NCBI GenBank assembly: GCA_016199025.1
Contig: JACQHM010000128.1
Location: 1-8,325 of the forward strand
DNA length: 8,325 nucleotides
Direction: 5' to 3'
Origin: Candidatus Methylomirabilota bacterium
Lineage (GTDB): Bacteria; Methylomirabilota; Methylomirabilia; Methylomirabilales; JACQHM01
Shown: positions 1 to 6,242 of the stretch, piece by piece
Layout of the letters: every line of letters starts with the position of its first letter
Position numbering within the stretch: position 1 is the stretch's first letter
The notes under the pieces: generated by a model
Database searches by the model: none
The model's input: only the letters and a program-made list of their open reading frames with translations
What the model was told of the DNA's origin: nothing
Program-made: the position numbers and the translations under genes

Positions 1-126
1 GAGGAGATCCGGCGGGCCATCGAGGAGGGACGGTTTGCCCGATTCAGGCAGACATTCTTCGAAAGTCGGCGTGAAGCTTCTAACTGTGGCCGGATTGCGG
101 ATTGTCGATTTCGGATTTCGGATTAG
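1..126 (+). CDS. tgt: Queuine/archaeosine tRNA-guanine transglycosylase, C-terminal end (partial)
   Basis: The only reading frame that fits is frame 1, open from the window edge to TAG at 124-126 and giving 41 residues. It begins EEIRRAIEEGRFARFRQTFF, which resembles the usual C-terminus of bacterial Tgt (a helix of the type I..AI.EGRF..F...F). Tgt exchanges guanine 34 for a queuine precursor in GUN-anticodon tRNAs. The identification rests mainly on this short helix and on the next gene being yajC, since tgt-yajC is a widely conserved order (often queA-tgt-yajC-secD-secF). The frame does not stop where Tgt normally ends. It continues into an inverted repeat, so the last 12 residues (GRIADCRFRISD) are repeat-encoded and are unlikely to be part of the fold. 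With so little of the protein visible, the call is probable rather than certain. Confidence 0.72.
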   Translation, partial: EEIRRAIEEGRFARFRQTFFESRREASNCGRIADCRFRISD

Positions 127-172
127 AAGACAGGTGCATACTTCCCCAATCCGAAATCCGCAATCCCAAATC
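93..172 (+). repeat. Imperfect inverted repeat, copy A
   Basis: The left arm (93-124) is built from GGATTGC and GGATTTC units. The loop (125-147) contains GACAGG at 129-134. The right arm (148-172) is the reverse complement of the end of the left arm, with about 4 mismatches in 25. The right arm is identical over 25 bases to that of copy C (6994-7018), and the left arms of A and C differ at 2 of 32 positions. The left arm overlaps the tgt stop codon. The RNA could fold into a long stem, but there is no T-tract after it, so it is not a standard intrinsic terminator. Function is unknown. Confidence 0.9.
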
Positions 173-179
173 AAAAATG

Positions 180-206
180 CTGACGGCTGAAGACTGACGG
201 CTGAAG
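180..206 (+). repeat. Short tandem repeat, two 13-base units, period 14
   Basis: CTGACGGCTGAAG occurs at 180-192 and again at 194-206, separated by one base. It directly follows inverted repeat copy A and ends about 20 bases before the yajC ribosome binding site. I see no further copy in the window. It is probably non-coding spacer DNA belonging to a second simple-repeat type. Confidence 0.75.
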
Positions 207-227
207 GCTTACATTGTAGCAATAGGT

Positions 228-232
228 GGAGG
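228..232 (+). promoter_or_regulatory. Ribosome binding site of yajC
   Basis: GGAGG lies 6 bases before the ATG at 239 but only 3 bases before the GTG at 236. This spacing favours ATG 239 as the start. Confidence 0.8.
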
Positions 233-238
233 TCGGTG

Positions 239-571
239 ATGGTTGAGCTTGCGTACGCGATGGGCCAGGCGCCGGGAGGCGGCCTGGCAGGGGGGGGATG
301 GACTGCCCTCGTTCCCCTGCTCCTGATGTTCGCGATCTTCTATTTTCTGCTGATCCGCCCCCAGCAGAAGCAGCGGCGGGAGCACCAGGAGATGCTCCGG
401 AACTTGAAGACCGGGGACGAGGTGATGACCAACGGGGGGCTCTATGGGACCATCGTTGGCTTCGGCAATGGCCGGGTGAAGCTGAAGATCGCCGACAATG
501 TCAAGGTTGATGTCGCCTTGAGTGCCATCGCCGCCAAGGTGACCCCTGGAGAGTCTCCGGCGAAGGGGTAA
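239..571 (+). CDS. yajC: Sec translocase accessory subunit YajC
   Basis: This 110-residue protein is a small single-pass inner-membrane protein that associates with SecD-SecF and the SecYEG translocon. After a short glycine-rich N-terminus it has one hydrophobic segment (about residues 21-39). Next comes the family hallmark IRPQQKQRREHQ, then a cytoplasmic domain with LKTGDEVMTNGGLYGTIVG and a conserved V-rich end. Length is normal for the family. ATG 239 is chosen over the in-frame GTG 236 on ribosome binding site spacing. It follows tgt, as in many bacteria, with about 110 bases of repeat DNA between. The expected secD and secF do not follow. The next gene lies on the other strand and ends 11 bases away, so any secDF must be elsewhere. 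Confidence 0.95.
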   Translation: MVELAYAMGQAPGGGLAGGGWTALVPLLLMFAIFYFLLIRPQQKQRREHQEMLRNLKTGDEVMTNGGLYGTIVGFGNGRVKLKIADNVKVDVALSAIAAKVTPGESPAKG

Positions 572-582
572 GGCGGCTTGGG

Positions 583-1761
583 CTAAGCGCGCATGACTTC
601 CAGGATGGCGCACTTCAAGTAGTAGGTTTCCTTCACACCCAGAAGGACTAGGTGGTCCCTGGCCTGTGTCCTCAATTCCAAGAGCCGGAGTCGCTTCTTT
701 GCGTCCAGCGCCGCCGATTGGAGGACCCCGAGGAAGGTCTCGGCATCCAGGTGGTAGGAGCAGGAACACGTAAGGAGGATGCCCCCCTCCCGAAGAAGTT
801 TCATGGCCCTGAGGTTGATCTCCTTATAGCCCCGGATGGCCCCGGCGACGGCTTCCTTACCTCTGGTGAAGGCCGGAGGGTCCAGGATGATCAGGTCGAA
901 GTGGCGCCCGGTCCGCTCCAAGGCCCGGAGCTCATCGAAGGCATTGGCCTCTTTGAACGTGCACCGGTCGGCGAGGCCGTTCGCTTCCGCGCTTCTCTTC
1001 GCCAGATCGAGGGCCGCCGGTGAGAGGTCGATGCCGACGGCCGAGGCGGCTCCGGCGTAGAGGGCGTTCAGGGCGAAGCCTCCCGAGTAGCAGAAGCCGT
1101 CCAGGACCTCCTTCCCCTCCGCATACCCTCGAAGGGCGAAGCGGTTCTCCCGCTGATCCAGGAAGAAGCCGGTCTTCTGCCCTTCCGCTACGTCCACCCA
1201 GAACTTCACCCCTCCCTCCTGGATCTGAACCACCCGGTCGAAGTCACCGTAGAGCGGCCCCTTCTGGTGCTCCAGGCCCTCCAGGAGCCGGGAGGGAGAA
1301 TCGTTCCGCTCATAGATCCCTTTGGGGGAGAGGAGCTGGACGAGGAGCTGGACGACGACCTCCTTCAGGCGTTCCATCCCCGCCGTCAAGATTTGGAGGA
1401 CCAGGAGATCACCGTAGCGGTCCACGATGAGGCCCGGCAGGAAGTCCCCTTCACTAGAGATCAACCGGCAGGCATCCGTGTCCGCCACAATCCTTTTCCG
1501 GTATTCAAGGGCCTTCCGGATCCTCCGTTGGAGGAACGCCTCGTCGATGGCCTCTTCCTCCCAGGTCAGGAGCCTCACCGTGATCTGGGAGCGGGGGTTG
1601 ATGTAGCCCATGCCGATAAAGCGGCCCCTGAAGTCCTTCACCCGTGCCCGTTCACCCGGCTCCGGGTCTCCCTCGATCCGCTCGATCTCCCCCTGGTAGA
1701 TCCAGGGATGGCCCGCTAAAGGTCGCCGCTCTCGGCCTCGGAGGAGGGTGACTTCGACCAT
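583..1761 (-). CDS. rlmI: RlmI-like class I rRNA (cytosine-C5) methyltransferase
   Basis: The protein is 392 residues long from ATG 1761 (E. coli RlmI has 396). The family methylates C1962 of 23S rRNA from SAM. An N-terminal PUA domain (about 1-75) opens with VEVTLLRGRERR and HPWIYQGEI. The linking domain ends in EGQKTGFFLDQREN (193-206). The Rossmann methyltransferase domain has the SAM motif LDGFCYSGGFAL (220-231), motif IV DPPAF (294-298) and TCSCS (331-335), which carries the catalytic cysteine. The frame is open upstream to 1842, but those extra residues come from inverted repeat copy B and match no family N-terminus. ATG 1770 is another possible start; neither start has a clear ribosome binding site. 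The gene is probably the last of an ald-lipoprotein-rlmI group. Exact substrate specificity cannot be read from sequence alone; other COG1092 members are the alternative. Confidence 0.9.
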   Translation of the reverse strand: MVEVTLLRGRERRPLAGHPWIYQGEIERIEGDPEPGERARVKDFRGRFIGMGYINPRSQITVRLLTWEEEAIDEAFLQRRIRKALEYRKRIVADTDACRLISSEGDFLPGLIVDRYGDLLVLQILTAGMERLKEVVVQLLVQLLSPKGIYERNDSPSRLLEGLEHQKGPLYGDFDRVVQIQEGGVKFWVDVAEGQKTGFFLDQRENRFALRGYAEGKEVLDGFCYSGGFALNALYAGAASAVGIDLSPAALDLAKRSAEANGLADRCTFKEANAFDELRALERTGRHFDLIILDPPAFTRGKEAVAGAIRGYKEINLRAMKLLREGGILLTCSCSYHLDAETFLGVLQSAALDAKKRLRLLELRTQARDHLVLLGVKETYYLKCAILEVMRA

Positions 1762-1774
1762 GGCCAACATTTTC

Positions 1775-1840
1775 GATTTGGGATTGCAGATTTCGGATGT
1801 GGAAAGCCTGTCCCCGTTTTTCAATCCGCAATCCGCAATC
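1775..1840 (-). repeat. Imperfect inverted repeat, copy B
   Basis: Read on the minus strand, this is the same element as copies A and C. A shortened left arm (1840-1822) is made of GGATTGC units. The loop contains GACAGG (1812-1807). The right arm (1798-1775) differs only slightly from that of A and C. It lies about 50 bases after the lipoprotein stop and reaches to within 5 bases of a possible rlmI start (ATG 1770). The frame of rlmI is open through it. The shortened left arm makes this the least symmetrical copy. Confidence 0.85.
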
Positions 1841-1891
1841 ACGTGGAAGTTCCCAGCTGAACGCTTGCCCAGATGTTTCTTAGTTCGCCCT

Positions 1892-2503
1892 TCAAGGTCT
1901 TAACTCCAAATCAATCTGGACCCCCTGCTCCCAGGCCTCCGTCATCGGGAGCACCCGGACGAGAACCCTGTTGGCCCGTCGGCCCCTTCGGCCGGACGTG
2001 GGGGCATCTGTCCGGAGCGAGAACCTGAACATCAGGTTGGCCCGCCGCCACTCCTCCCTGGTCTCGTCGGTCAAGGACCCCATCGGCTCAATCCGGCAGG
2101 AGAAGGTGCCCTGTTCCCGATCGTACCGGATGAACCGTTTGCCGAAAGGGAGGAAGGTGTCGCGAAGGAGGAAGGGAAGCTCGTTCACATCTTTAAAGTC
2201 AAGGGTGAACCGGTACTGAACACTCCTGCCCCGGCCGGCAACGCTGGCTTCCTTGAGCGTGATCCCCGAGGCCTCCATCGCTGCTTTCCGCCCTTCGACC
2301 TGGGCCTCGATCCCTTCCTGCTCCTTCCTGACCCGTTCGGCGATTTCAGCAGGCGACAGTCGCTCCAGGGGATCGTAGAACTGGATCGTCAGGGAGCCCG
2401 ATCCGTTTCGTCGAACAAACAGTTCTTCCTCATACTGAAGGCATCCCCCAAGGAGCAGGCCAAGGGCAAGAGCGAGCCCAAGGGCGGTACGTGTCATAGG
2501 CAT
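1892..2503 (-). CDS. Predicted lipoprotein of unknown function
   Basis: This 203-residue protein starts with a short basic segment (MTR), a leucine/alanine-rich hydrophobic stretch and a lipobox LLGGC with the cysteine at residue 21. It is therefore predicted to be exported by Sec, lipidated and anchored in a membrane. The mature part begins with YEEELFVRRNGSGSLTIQF, a strand-rich pattern seen in several uncharacterised bacterial lipoproteins (LppM-like or DUF3153-like proteins look comparable, but this is only an impression). A charged helix (about 50-80) and further strands follow; there is no second membrane segment. The start is ATG 2503 or ATG 2497; both keep the signal peptide and neither has a strong ribosome binding site. 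It lies 26 bases after ald on the same strand, so the two are probably cotranscribed. I do not recognise a specific function. Confidence 0.8.
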   Translation of the reverse strand: MPMTRTALGLALALGLLLGGCLQYEEELFVRRNGSGSLTIQFYDPLERLSPAEIAERVRKEQEGIEAQVEGRKAAMEASGITLKEASVAGRGRSVQYRFTLDFKDVNELPFLLRDTFLPFGKRFIRYDREQGTFSCRIEPMGSLTDETREEWRRANLMFRFSLRTDAPTSGRRGRRANRVLVRVLPMTEAWEQGVQIDLELRP

Positions 2504-2529
2504 CCGGTCTGCCAGATCGTCAGGTCCAT

Positions 2530-3654
2530 TTACGCGTGTTCCTTGATCACCTCATCGGGCGGCACGTAGGGAAGGTCATGGGCCTTGGCCACGGCTGGAT
2601 GGGTGATCTGGCCTAGGGCGACGTTCAGGCCCCGGGAGAGCCCTCCATTCCCCTTGATCGCCCTCCGCCAGCCCTTATCGGCGAGCTCCAGGGCGTAGGG
2701 GAGGGTGACGTTGGTCAGGGCGAAGGTGGCCGTCCGGGAGAAGGCCCCCGGCATGTTGGCGACGCAGTAGTGGAGGATGCCGTCCACCTGGTAGACAGGG
2801 TCCGCATGGGTGGTGGGGCGGGTCGTCTCGACACATCCCCCCTGATCCACGGAGACATCCACGATCACCGCCCCAGGCTTCATCAGGGAGAGCATCTGAC
2901 GGGTCACCAGGCGAGGCGTCCTGGCCCCTGAGATCAACACGGCGCCGATCAGGACGTCGGCCCGCTTCAGACACTCCTCCAGGCTCATGGTGCTGGACAT
3001 CAGCGTGGTGACGTTCTCTGGAAGAAGCTCGTCGAGCCGCCGCATCCTGGCCGGGTCCACCTCCAACAGATAGATCCAAGCTCCCATCCCGGCCGCCACC
3101 TTCGCGGCGTTGTAGCCCACCGTCCCCCCTCCCAGGATCACGACGGTGGCCGGTGGGACCCCGGGGACCCCTCCGATCAGCACCCCTCGCCCGCCCAGGG
3201 GCTTGGAGAGGTAATAGGCCCCCACATGGATGCTCATCTTCCCGGCGATCTCACTCATCGGCTCCAAGAGGGGTTTCCTCCCATCCAGGGTCTCAACGGT
3301 CTCGTAGGCGATTCCGATGACCTTCTTGGCCAGGAGGGTTTTCGTCAGGTCTGGGGCCGGGGCCAGGTGGAGGTAGGTGAAGAGGATCTGCCCCTCTCGA
3401 AGAAGGTCATATTCGCTTGGGAGGGGTTCTTTGACCTTGTAGATCAACTCTGCCTCGGCATAGAGCTGTTTCCTGTCGGGAAGAATCTCCGCCCCCGCTC
3501 TCCGATAGGCCTCCTCGGAGAAGCCGGAACCCTCCCCCGCCCCTCGTTCCACCAGGACCTGGTGCCCCTTCGCCCGGAGGGTGTGAACCCCGGCGGGGAT
3601 GATCGCCACCCGGTGCTCCTGCTCCTTGATCTCCTTGGGAACGCCGATGATCAT
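2530..3654 (-). CDS. ald: Alanine dehydrogenase
   Basis: The enzyme catalyses reversible NAD-dependent oxidative deamination of L-alanine to pyruvate and ammonia, in the cytoplasm, usually as a hexamer. The 374 residues match the family length. Visible features are the N-terminal signature MIIGVPKEIKEQEHRVAIIP with Arg15; Lys75 in YKVKEP and His96 in FTYLHLAP, the substrate-binding and catalytic positions; the dinucleotide-binding GGGTVG (175-180) with Asp200 at the end of the second strand; and VDVSVDQGGC with Asp270. The C-terminal part has the expected HYCVANMPGA segment. Start ATG 3654 fits the family N-terminus exactly. Only a weak GCGGG-type ribosome binding site precedes it. A vapC remnant ends 14 bases upstream, so the original promoter region may have been replaced. 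Confidence 0.96.
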   Translation of the reverse strand: MIIGVPKEIKEQEHRVAIIPAGVHTLRAKGHQVLVERGAGEGSGFSEEAYRRAGAEILPDRKQLYAEAELIYKVKEPLPSEYDLLREGQILFTYLHLAPAPDLTKTLLAKKVIGIAYETVETLDGRKPLLEPMSEIAGKMSIHVGAYYLSKPLGGRGVLIGGVPGVPPATVVILGGGTVGYNAAKVAAGMGAWIYLLEVDPARMRRLDELLPENVTTLMSSTMSLEECLKRADVLIGAVLISGARTPRLVTRQMLSLMKPGAVIVDVSVDQGGCVETTRPTTHADPVYQVDGILHYCVANMPGAFSRTATFALTNVTLPYALELADKGWRRAIKGNGGLSRGLNVALGQITHPAVAKAHDLPYVPPDEVIKEHA

Positions 3655-3668
3655 AGACCCGCTCGTGC

Positions 3669-3830
3669 CTATTCCTGAAACGCTTCTATTAGGAGTGCAC
3701 GAAAGTCGGCCTGCTGGAAGTGCTCGTCAGCCGTCAGGGCGTCTGTCAGACCGCGATCCCGCATGACAACAAACGAGACACAATCGGTGAGACCCCACTC
3801 TTTGTCCATAGAGACCGACCGCAGCAAGAT
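3669..3830 (-). pseudogene. VapC-type PIN-domain toxin, C-terminal remnant
   Basis: On the minus strand the frame ending at TAG 3669-3671 reads MDKEWGLTDCVSFVVMRDRG from 3809, followed by LTDALTADEHF and QQADFRALL. This is the conserved C-terminal third of VapC/PIN toxins, which are Mg-dependent RNases. The acidic residues of TDC and TADEHF are kept. The N-terminal half, with the first catalytic Asp and the central Glu, is absent: upstream in this frame there is only a short unrelated run to a TAA at 3855-3857. No vapB antitoxin gene is next to it. The upstream breakpoint lies around 3810-3830, where it joins the other broken gene out of frame. A 46-residue peptide could start at ATG 3809, but it could not form an active PIN site. 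Confidence 0.8.
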
Positions 3831-4329
3831 GTTGCCCAAACATATAGCAATCTTTTATCTCCTCGAAATAGACCCTCAAAGCTTTCGGGATCGACTGTCC
3901 AACAATAAGAGTTCCTACCTGCTTACGAGCTTCAATAAACATTTCGGGTTCGATATAGCCAAGCAACTCTTGGATCCAGTCATCGTATTCCTTAGGCAAA
4001 GAGTCTTTGGATTCGTCAAGAGCTTCCTCGCCCAGAACTTGTTTGAAAAGGCGACGCAATACAGGCATCAGTTCTGGTAACACCCTGCTAGTAAGATTCT
4101 TCTCATCACGGACGTTCTGTATTAAATTCCGGGCGATCGGATTAGCTATATTTAGGATCGGCGAGTCGGCTAGCTTTTCCCTGATCTCCTCTTGAATGGG
4201 CAGACCCTCTAATACCAGAGGGATAACCACAGACTGGTCTTAGGTTTTTATAGCATGATTCAACCGATCTTCCAGTTTATATAAGCTAATAGCTAAACGC
4301 TCAAGCTCTGCAGCCTTCTTCTGATCCAT
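3727..4329 (-). pseudogene. Unrecognised gene broken by an in-frame stop and 3' truncation
   Basis: ATG 4329 has a good ribosome binding site (GGGAGG at 4337-4342, 7-base spacing) and begins MDQKKAAELERLAISLYKLE. After 29 residues it hits TAA (4240-4242). The same frame then stays open for over 130 codons with normal soluble-protein composition, and the next possible start (GTG 4228-4230) has no ribosome binding site. A single CAA-to-TAA change would explain this. The downstream part includes IPKALRVYFEEIKDCYMFGQ then HLAAVGL, reminiscent of the helix that opens DUF4145-like domains, but the similarity is weak. The frame becomes out-of-frame vapC sequence from about 3815 and stops at 3727. 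Base composition is clearly more AT-rich than the neighbours. Function unknown. Confidence 0.6.
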
Positions 4330-4336
4330 TCCTATG

Positions 4337-4342
4337 CCTCCC
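4337..4342 (-). promoter_or_regulatory. Ribosome binding site of the broken gene
   Basis: GGGAGG on the minus strand, 7 bases before ATG 4329. It identifies 4329 as the original start of the interrupted gene. From here to the nadE stop (4330-4522) I find no convincing gene on either strand. Confidence 0.6.
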
Positions 4343-4522
4343 GTTCCCTTCCCCTGACTCCAGCCTCGCCACCCTGAGGGCACTCGCCTCATGCGTTGCC
4401 TGACCGTCCCTTGTTGCCGAACGTTCTGCTTAGACCACGTCGCCTCAATCAAAGGAACCCGGCACGATTCCTCATCTCATCCAGAGAGAAGACCTCGCAG
4501 GCCAGAGCCACTCTCCGGATGA

Positions 4523-5344
4523 CTATATGCCCCAATCCCGCGGATACCGGAAGTCCCTGTCGATGGTCCGGTGGGAGACTTTGGCGATAAGTGGGAGGCG
4601 GCGCTTGTACTGGGAGGCCTGCACCTTAGCGAAGACACCTCTCACAAAGCGCTCGTCAAAACCGCAGGCGACTAAGTTGGCGATCTCGTACCGCTTGTCG
4701 ATCATCAGGTAAAGGGCCTGATCCACCTGTTCGTAGGTGAACCCCAGCTCCTCCTCGTCCGTCTGCCCTACCCAGAGGTCGGCCGAGGGCTTCTTTTGGA
4801 CGATCACCTCCGGGACCCCCACGTGCCGGGCGAGATGGCGGACCTGGGTCTTGAAGAGGTCGCCGATGGGGTTGATGGCGGAAGCCATGTCACCGTAGAG
4901 GGTCCCGTAGCCCAGCATTAGCTCCGTCTTGTTGCTGGTCCCCAGGACCAGGGCGTGGAGGGCGGCGGACTGATCAAAGAGGATGGTCATCCGTTCCCTG
5001 GCCATCTTGTTCCCCCGCCGGACGTGATCCGCCTCGGGGAAGCAATCGAAGTAGGCGTCGATCTGGGGGGTGATGTCGATCTGCATGGCGTTAATCTTCA
5101 AGCGATCGACCACCAGCCTGGCATGTTCAACACTCTCCGGGCTACTGGTCTTATACGGCATGAGGATCCCCCAGACGTTGTTGGGGCCGAGGGCCTCAGC
5201 GGCGAGATACGCTGAAAGGGAGGAGTCCACCCCGCCCGAGAGCCCCACCACCACCCGGTAGAAGCCCGCCTTCGTCACCTCGTCCTCGATGAACCCAACG
5301 AGGACCTCCCGGACGATGTCAGCATTCAGCGAGAGGTCGGTCAT
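4523..5344 (-). CDS. nadE: NAD+ synthase (synthetase domain)
   Basis: The enzyme adenylates nicotinic acid adenine dinucleotide with ATP and amidates it to NAD+, the last step of NAD biosynthesis. The 273-residue protein has the PP-loop SGGVDS (36-41), the adenylate-region RGNKMARERM (110-119), GTSNKTELMLGYGTLYGD (135-152) with the NAD-site residues, KKPSADLWVGQTDEEELG (184-201), and the family ending FRYPRDWG. Length matches the stand-alone ammonia-type NadE. ATG 5344 is the start: its A is also the last base of the TGA of the upstream gene, and tandem AGGAG motifs lie 6 bases upstream. Translational coupling to the nitrilase-fold gene suggests that partner delivers ammonia from glutamine, a role carried by a fused domain in many bacteria. 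Confidence 0.95.
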   Translation of the reverse strand: MTDLSLNADIVREVLVGFIEDEVTKAGFYRVVVGLSGGVDSSLSAYLAAEALGPNNVWGILMPYKTSSPESVEHARLVVDRLKINAMQIDITPQIDAYFDCFPEADHVRRGNKMARERMTILFDQSAALHALVLGTSNKTELMLGYGTLYGDMASAINPIGDLFKTQVRHLARHVGVPEVIVQKKPSADLWVGQTDEEELGFTYEQVDQALYLMIDKRYEIANLVACGFDERFVRGVFAKVQASQYKRRLPLIAKVSHRTIDRDFRYPRDWGI

Positions 5345-6198
5345 CAACTTCTCCTCTCCTGGATCTTCTGGAGCTCTCGGAGGGTAAGGTCGAGCTTCTC
5401 ATCCCGGAGCATCGGGTTCATCGTCCTGGCTCTCCTGATCTCGCTGGAATCGATGACGGCAAGGAGAAGGCTATCGTGGAGATATTCGGCTTTGGCCAAG
5501 CACTCCCCTGAGGGGCCGATCACCTCGGACCCACCCCAGAAGCAGGCCCCGTCCTCGTAGCCGATCCTGTTGGCGTAAATGATGTAGACGGTGAACAGTT
5601 GGGCATAGGCCCGGTTGATCAGTTCCCAGGCCTTGGCGTTGGCGAAGATCCCCTTTTGGGGCGTTCCCCGGCCGGGGGAGGCCGAGGGGACGAGGAAGAA
5701 CTCCGCACCGTCTACGGCGGCGATGTAGGCGGCGGAGGGGTGCCACATATCCTCGCAGAGGAGGATGGCCATTCGACCAAAGGAGGTCTCGAAGGCCCGG
5801 ACCCGGTCTCCCTCGGCCAGATACCGCTGCTCGTCGAAGATCCCGTAGGTGGGGAGGTAGACCTTGCGATGGAGATGCCTGACTTCCCCCCCCTCCAGAA
5901 AGAGGGCCGCGTTGTGGAAAAAGTGGCCGGGCGCCTCTTCGATGAAGCCGATGGTCATGGCAATCCGGCGACTCAACTCCTTCAAAGGGGTGAGGGCTGG
6001 GCTTTCGGGGGTCAAGGCGACGGAGGGGACCAGGTCCTTCAAGAAGTAGCCGGTCAGGCTCAACTCGGGGAAGACCAGGAGATCGGCCCCTTCAGCGATG
6101 GCCTCCTCACACAACTTCTCGTGGAGGGAGAGGTTCCGTTCCAGATCTCCGAGGGCCGGCTGGATCTGCGCAAGAGCGATCTTGAAGCTCCTCCCCAT
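5344..6198 (-). CDS. Nitrilase-superfamily amidohydrolase, probable glutaminase partner of NadE
   Basis: This 284-residue carbon-nitrogen hydrolase has the complete Glu-Lys-Cys triad: Glu45 in FPELSLTGY, Lys112 in HRKVYLPTYGIFDE and Cys148 in LLCEDMWHP. The motif contexts, in particular LTGY after the Glu and PTYGIFDE after the Lys, resemble the glutaminase domain of glutamine-dependent NAD synthetases, and nadE follows with a one-base overlap. The likely role is hydrolysing glutamine to supply ammonia to NadE in the cytoplasm. A role as an independent amidase (omega-amidase or N-carbamoylputrescine amidase type) is possible. The start ATG 6198 is well supported by AGGAG at 6206-6210 with 7-base spacing. 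It is the first gene of the pair; the divergent HEAT gene starts 145 bases away. Confidence 0.88.
   Translation of the reverse strand: MGRSFKIALAQIQPALGDLERNLSLHEKLCEEAIAEGADLLVFPELSLTGYFLKDLVPSVALTPESPALTPLKELSRRIAMTIGFIEEAPGHFFHNAALFLEGGEVRHLHRKVYLPTYGIFDEQRYLAEGDRVRAFETSFGRMAILLCEDMWHPSAAYIAAVDGAEFFLVPSASPGRGTPQKGIFANAKAWELINRAYAQLFTVYIIYANRIGYEDGACFWGGSEVIGPSGECLAKAEYLHDSLLLAVIDSSEIRRARTMNPMLRDEKLDLTLRELQKIQERRS
5351..5360 (-). promoter_or_regulatory. Tandem ribosome binding site of nadE
   Basis: Two adjacent AGGAG motifs on the minus strand lie inside the last codons of the nitrilase-fold gene. The nearer one is 6 bases before ATG 5344. This supports that start over the in-frame TTG at 5347 and indicates translational coupling. 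Confidence 0.8.
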
Positions 6199-6227
6199 CT
6201 TAAAACTCCTCTTTGGCTCCTCTGCCG

Positions 6228-6242
6228 TGAGCGGCTCAGCCG
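6228..6242. promoter_or_regulatory. Overlapping short palindromes in the divergent intergenic region
   Basis: TGAGC-G-GCTCA (6228-6238) overlaps CGGCT-C-AGCCG (6232-6242). They lie between the nitrilase-fold gene and the HEAT gene, upstream of the nitrilase ribosome binding site. They could be a regulator site or a 5'-leader hairpin; no known operator is recognised and chance is possible. Confidence 0.25.

Noticed and set aside
93..172. Copies A and C as intrinsic terminators
   Set aside because: The stems are long enough, but no T-rich run follows on either strand, and in copy A the yajC gene lies just downstream in the same direction.
1762..1842. N-terminal extension of the RlmI-like protein from ATG 1842
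   Set aside because: The extra 27 residues are encoded by the inverted repeat, have no ribosome binding site and precede a normal family N-terminus.
3727..3830. Programmed frameshift joining the interrupted gene to the PIN domain
   Set aside because: No slippery site was seen, the PIN domain lacks half its active site, and the upstream part already has a nonsense codon. A decayed junction is simpler.
3720..4195. Plus-strand open frames across the ald-nadE gap as genes
   Set aside because: They lack ribosome binding sites and are antisense to the recognisable vapC remnant and the interrupted gene, whose translations make better protein sense.
4330..4522. Small gene or attC-like recombination site upstream of the interrupted gene
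   Set aside because: Short peptides in this stretch are broken by stops on both strands, and no paired core sites of an attC hairpin could be matched.
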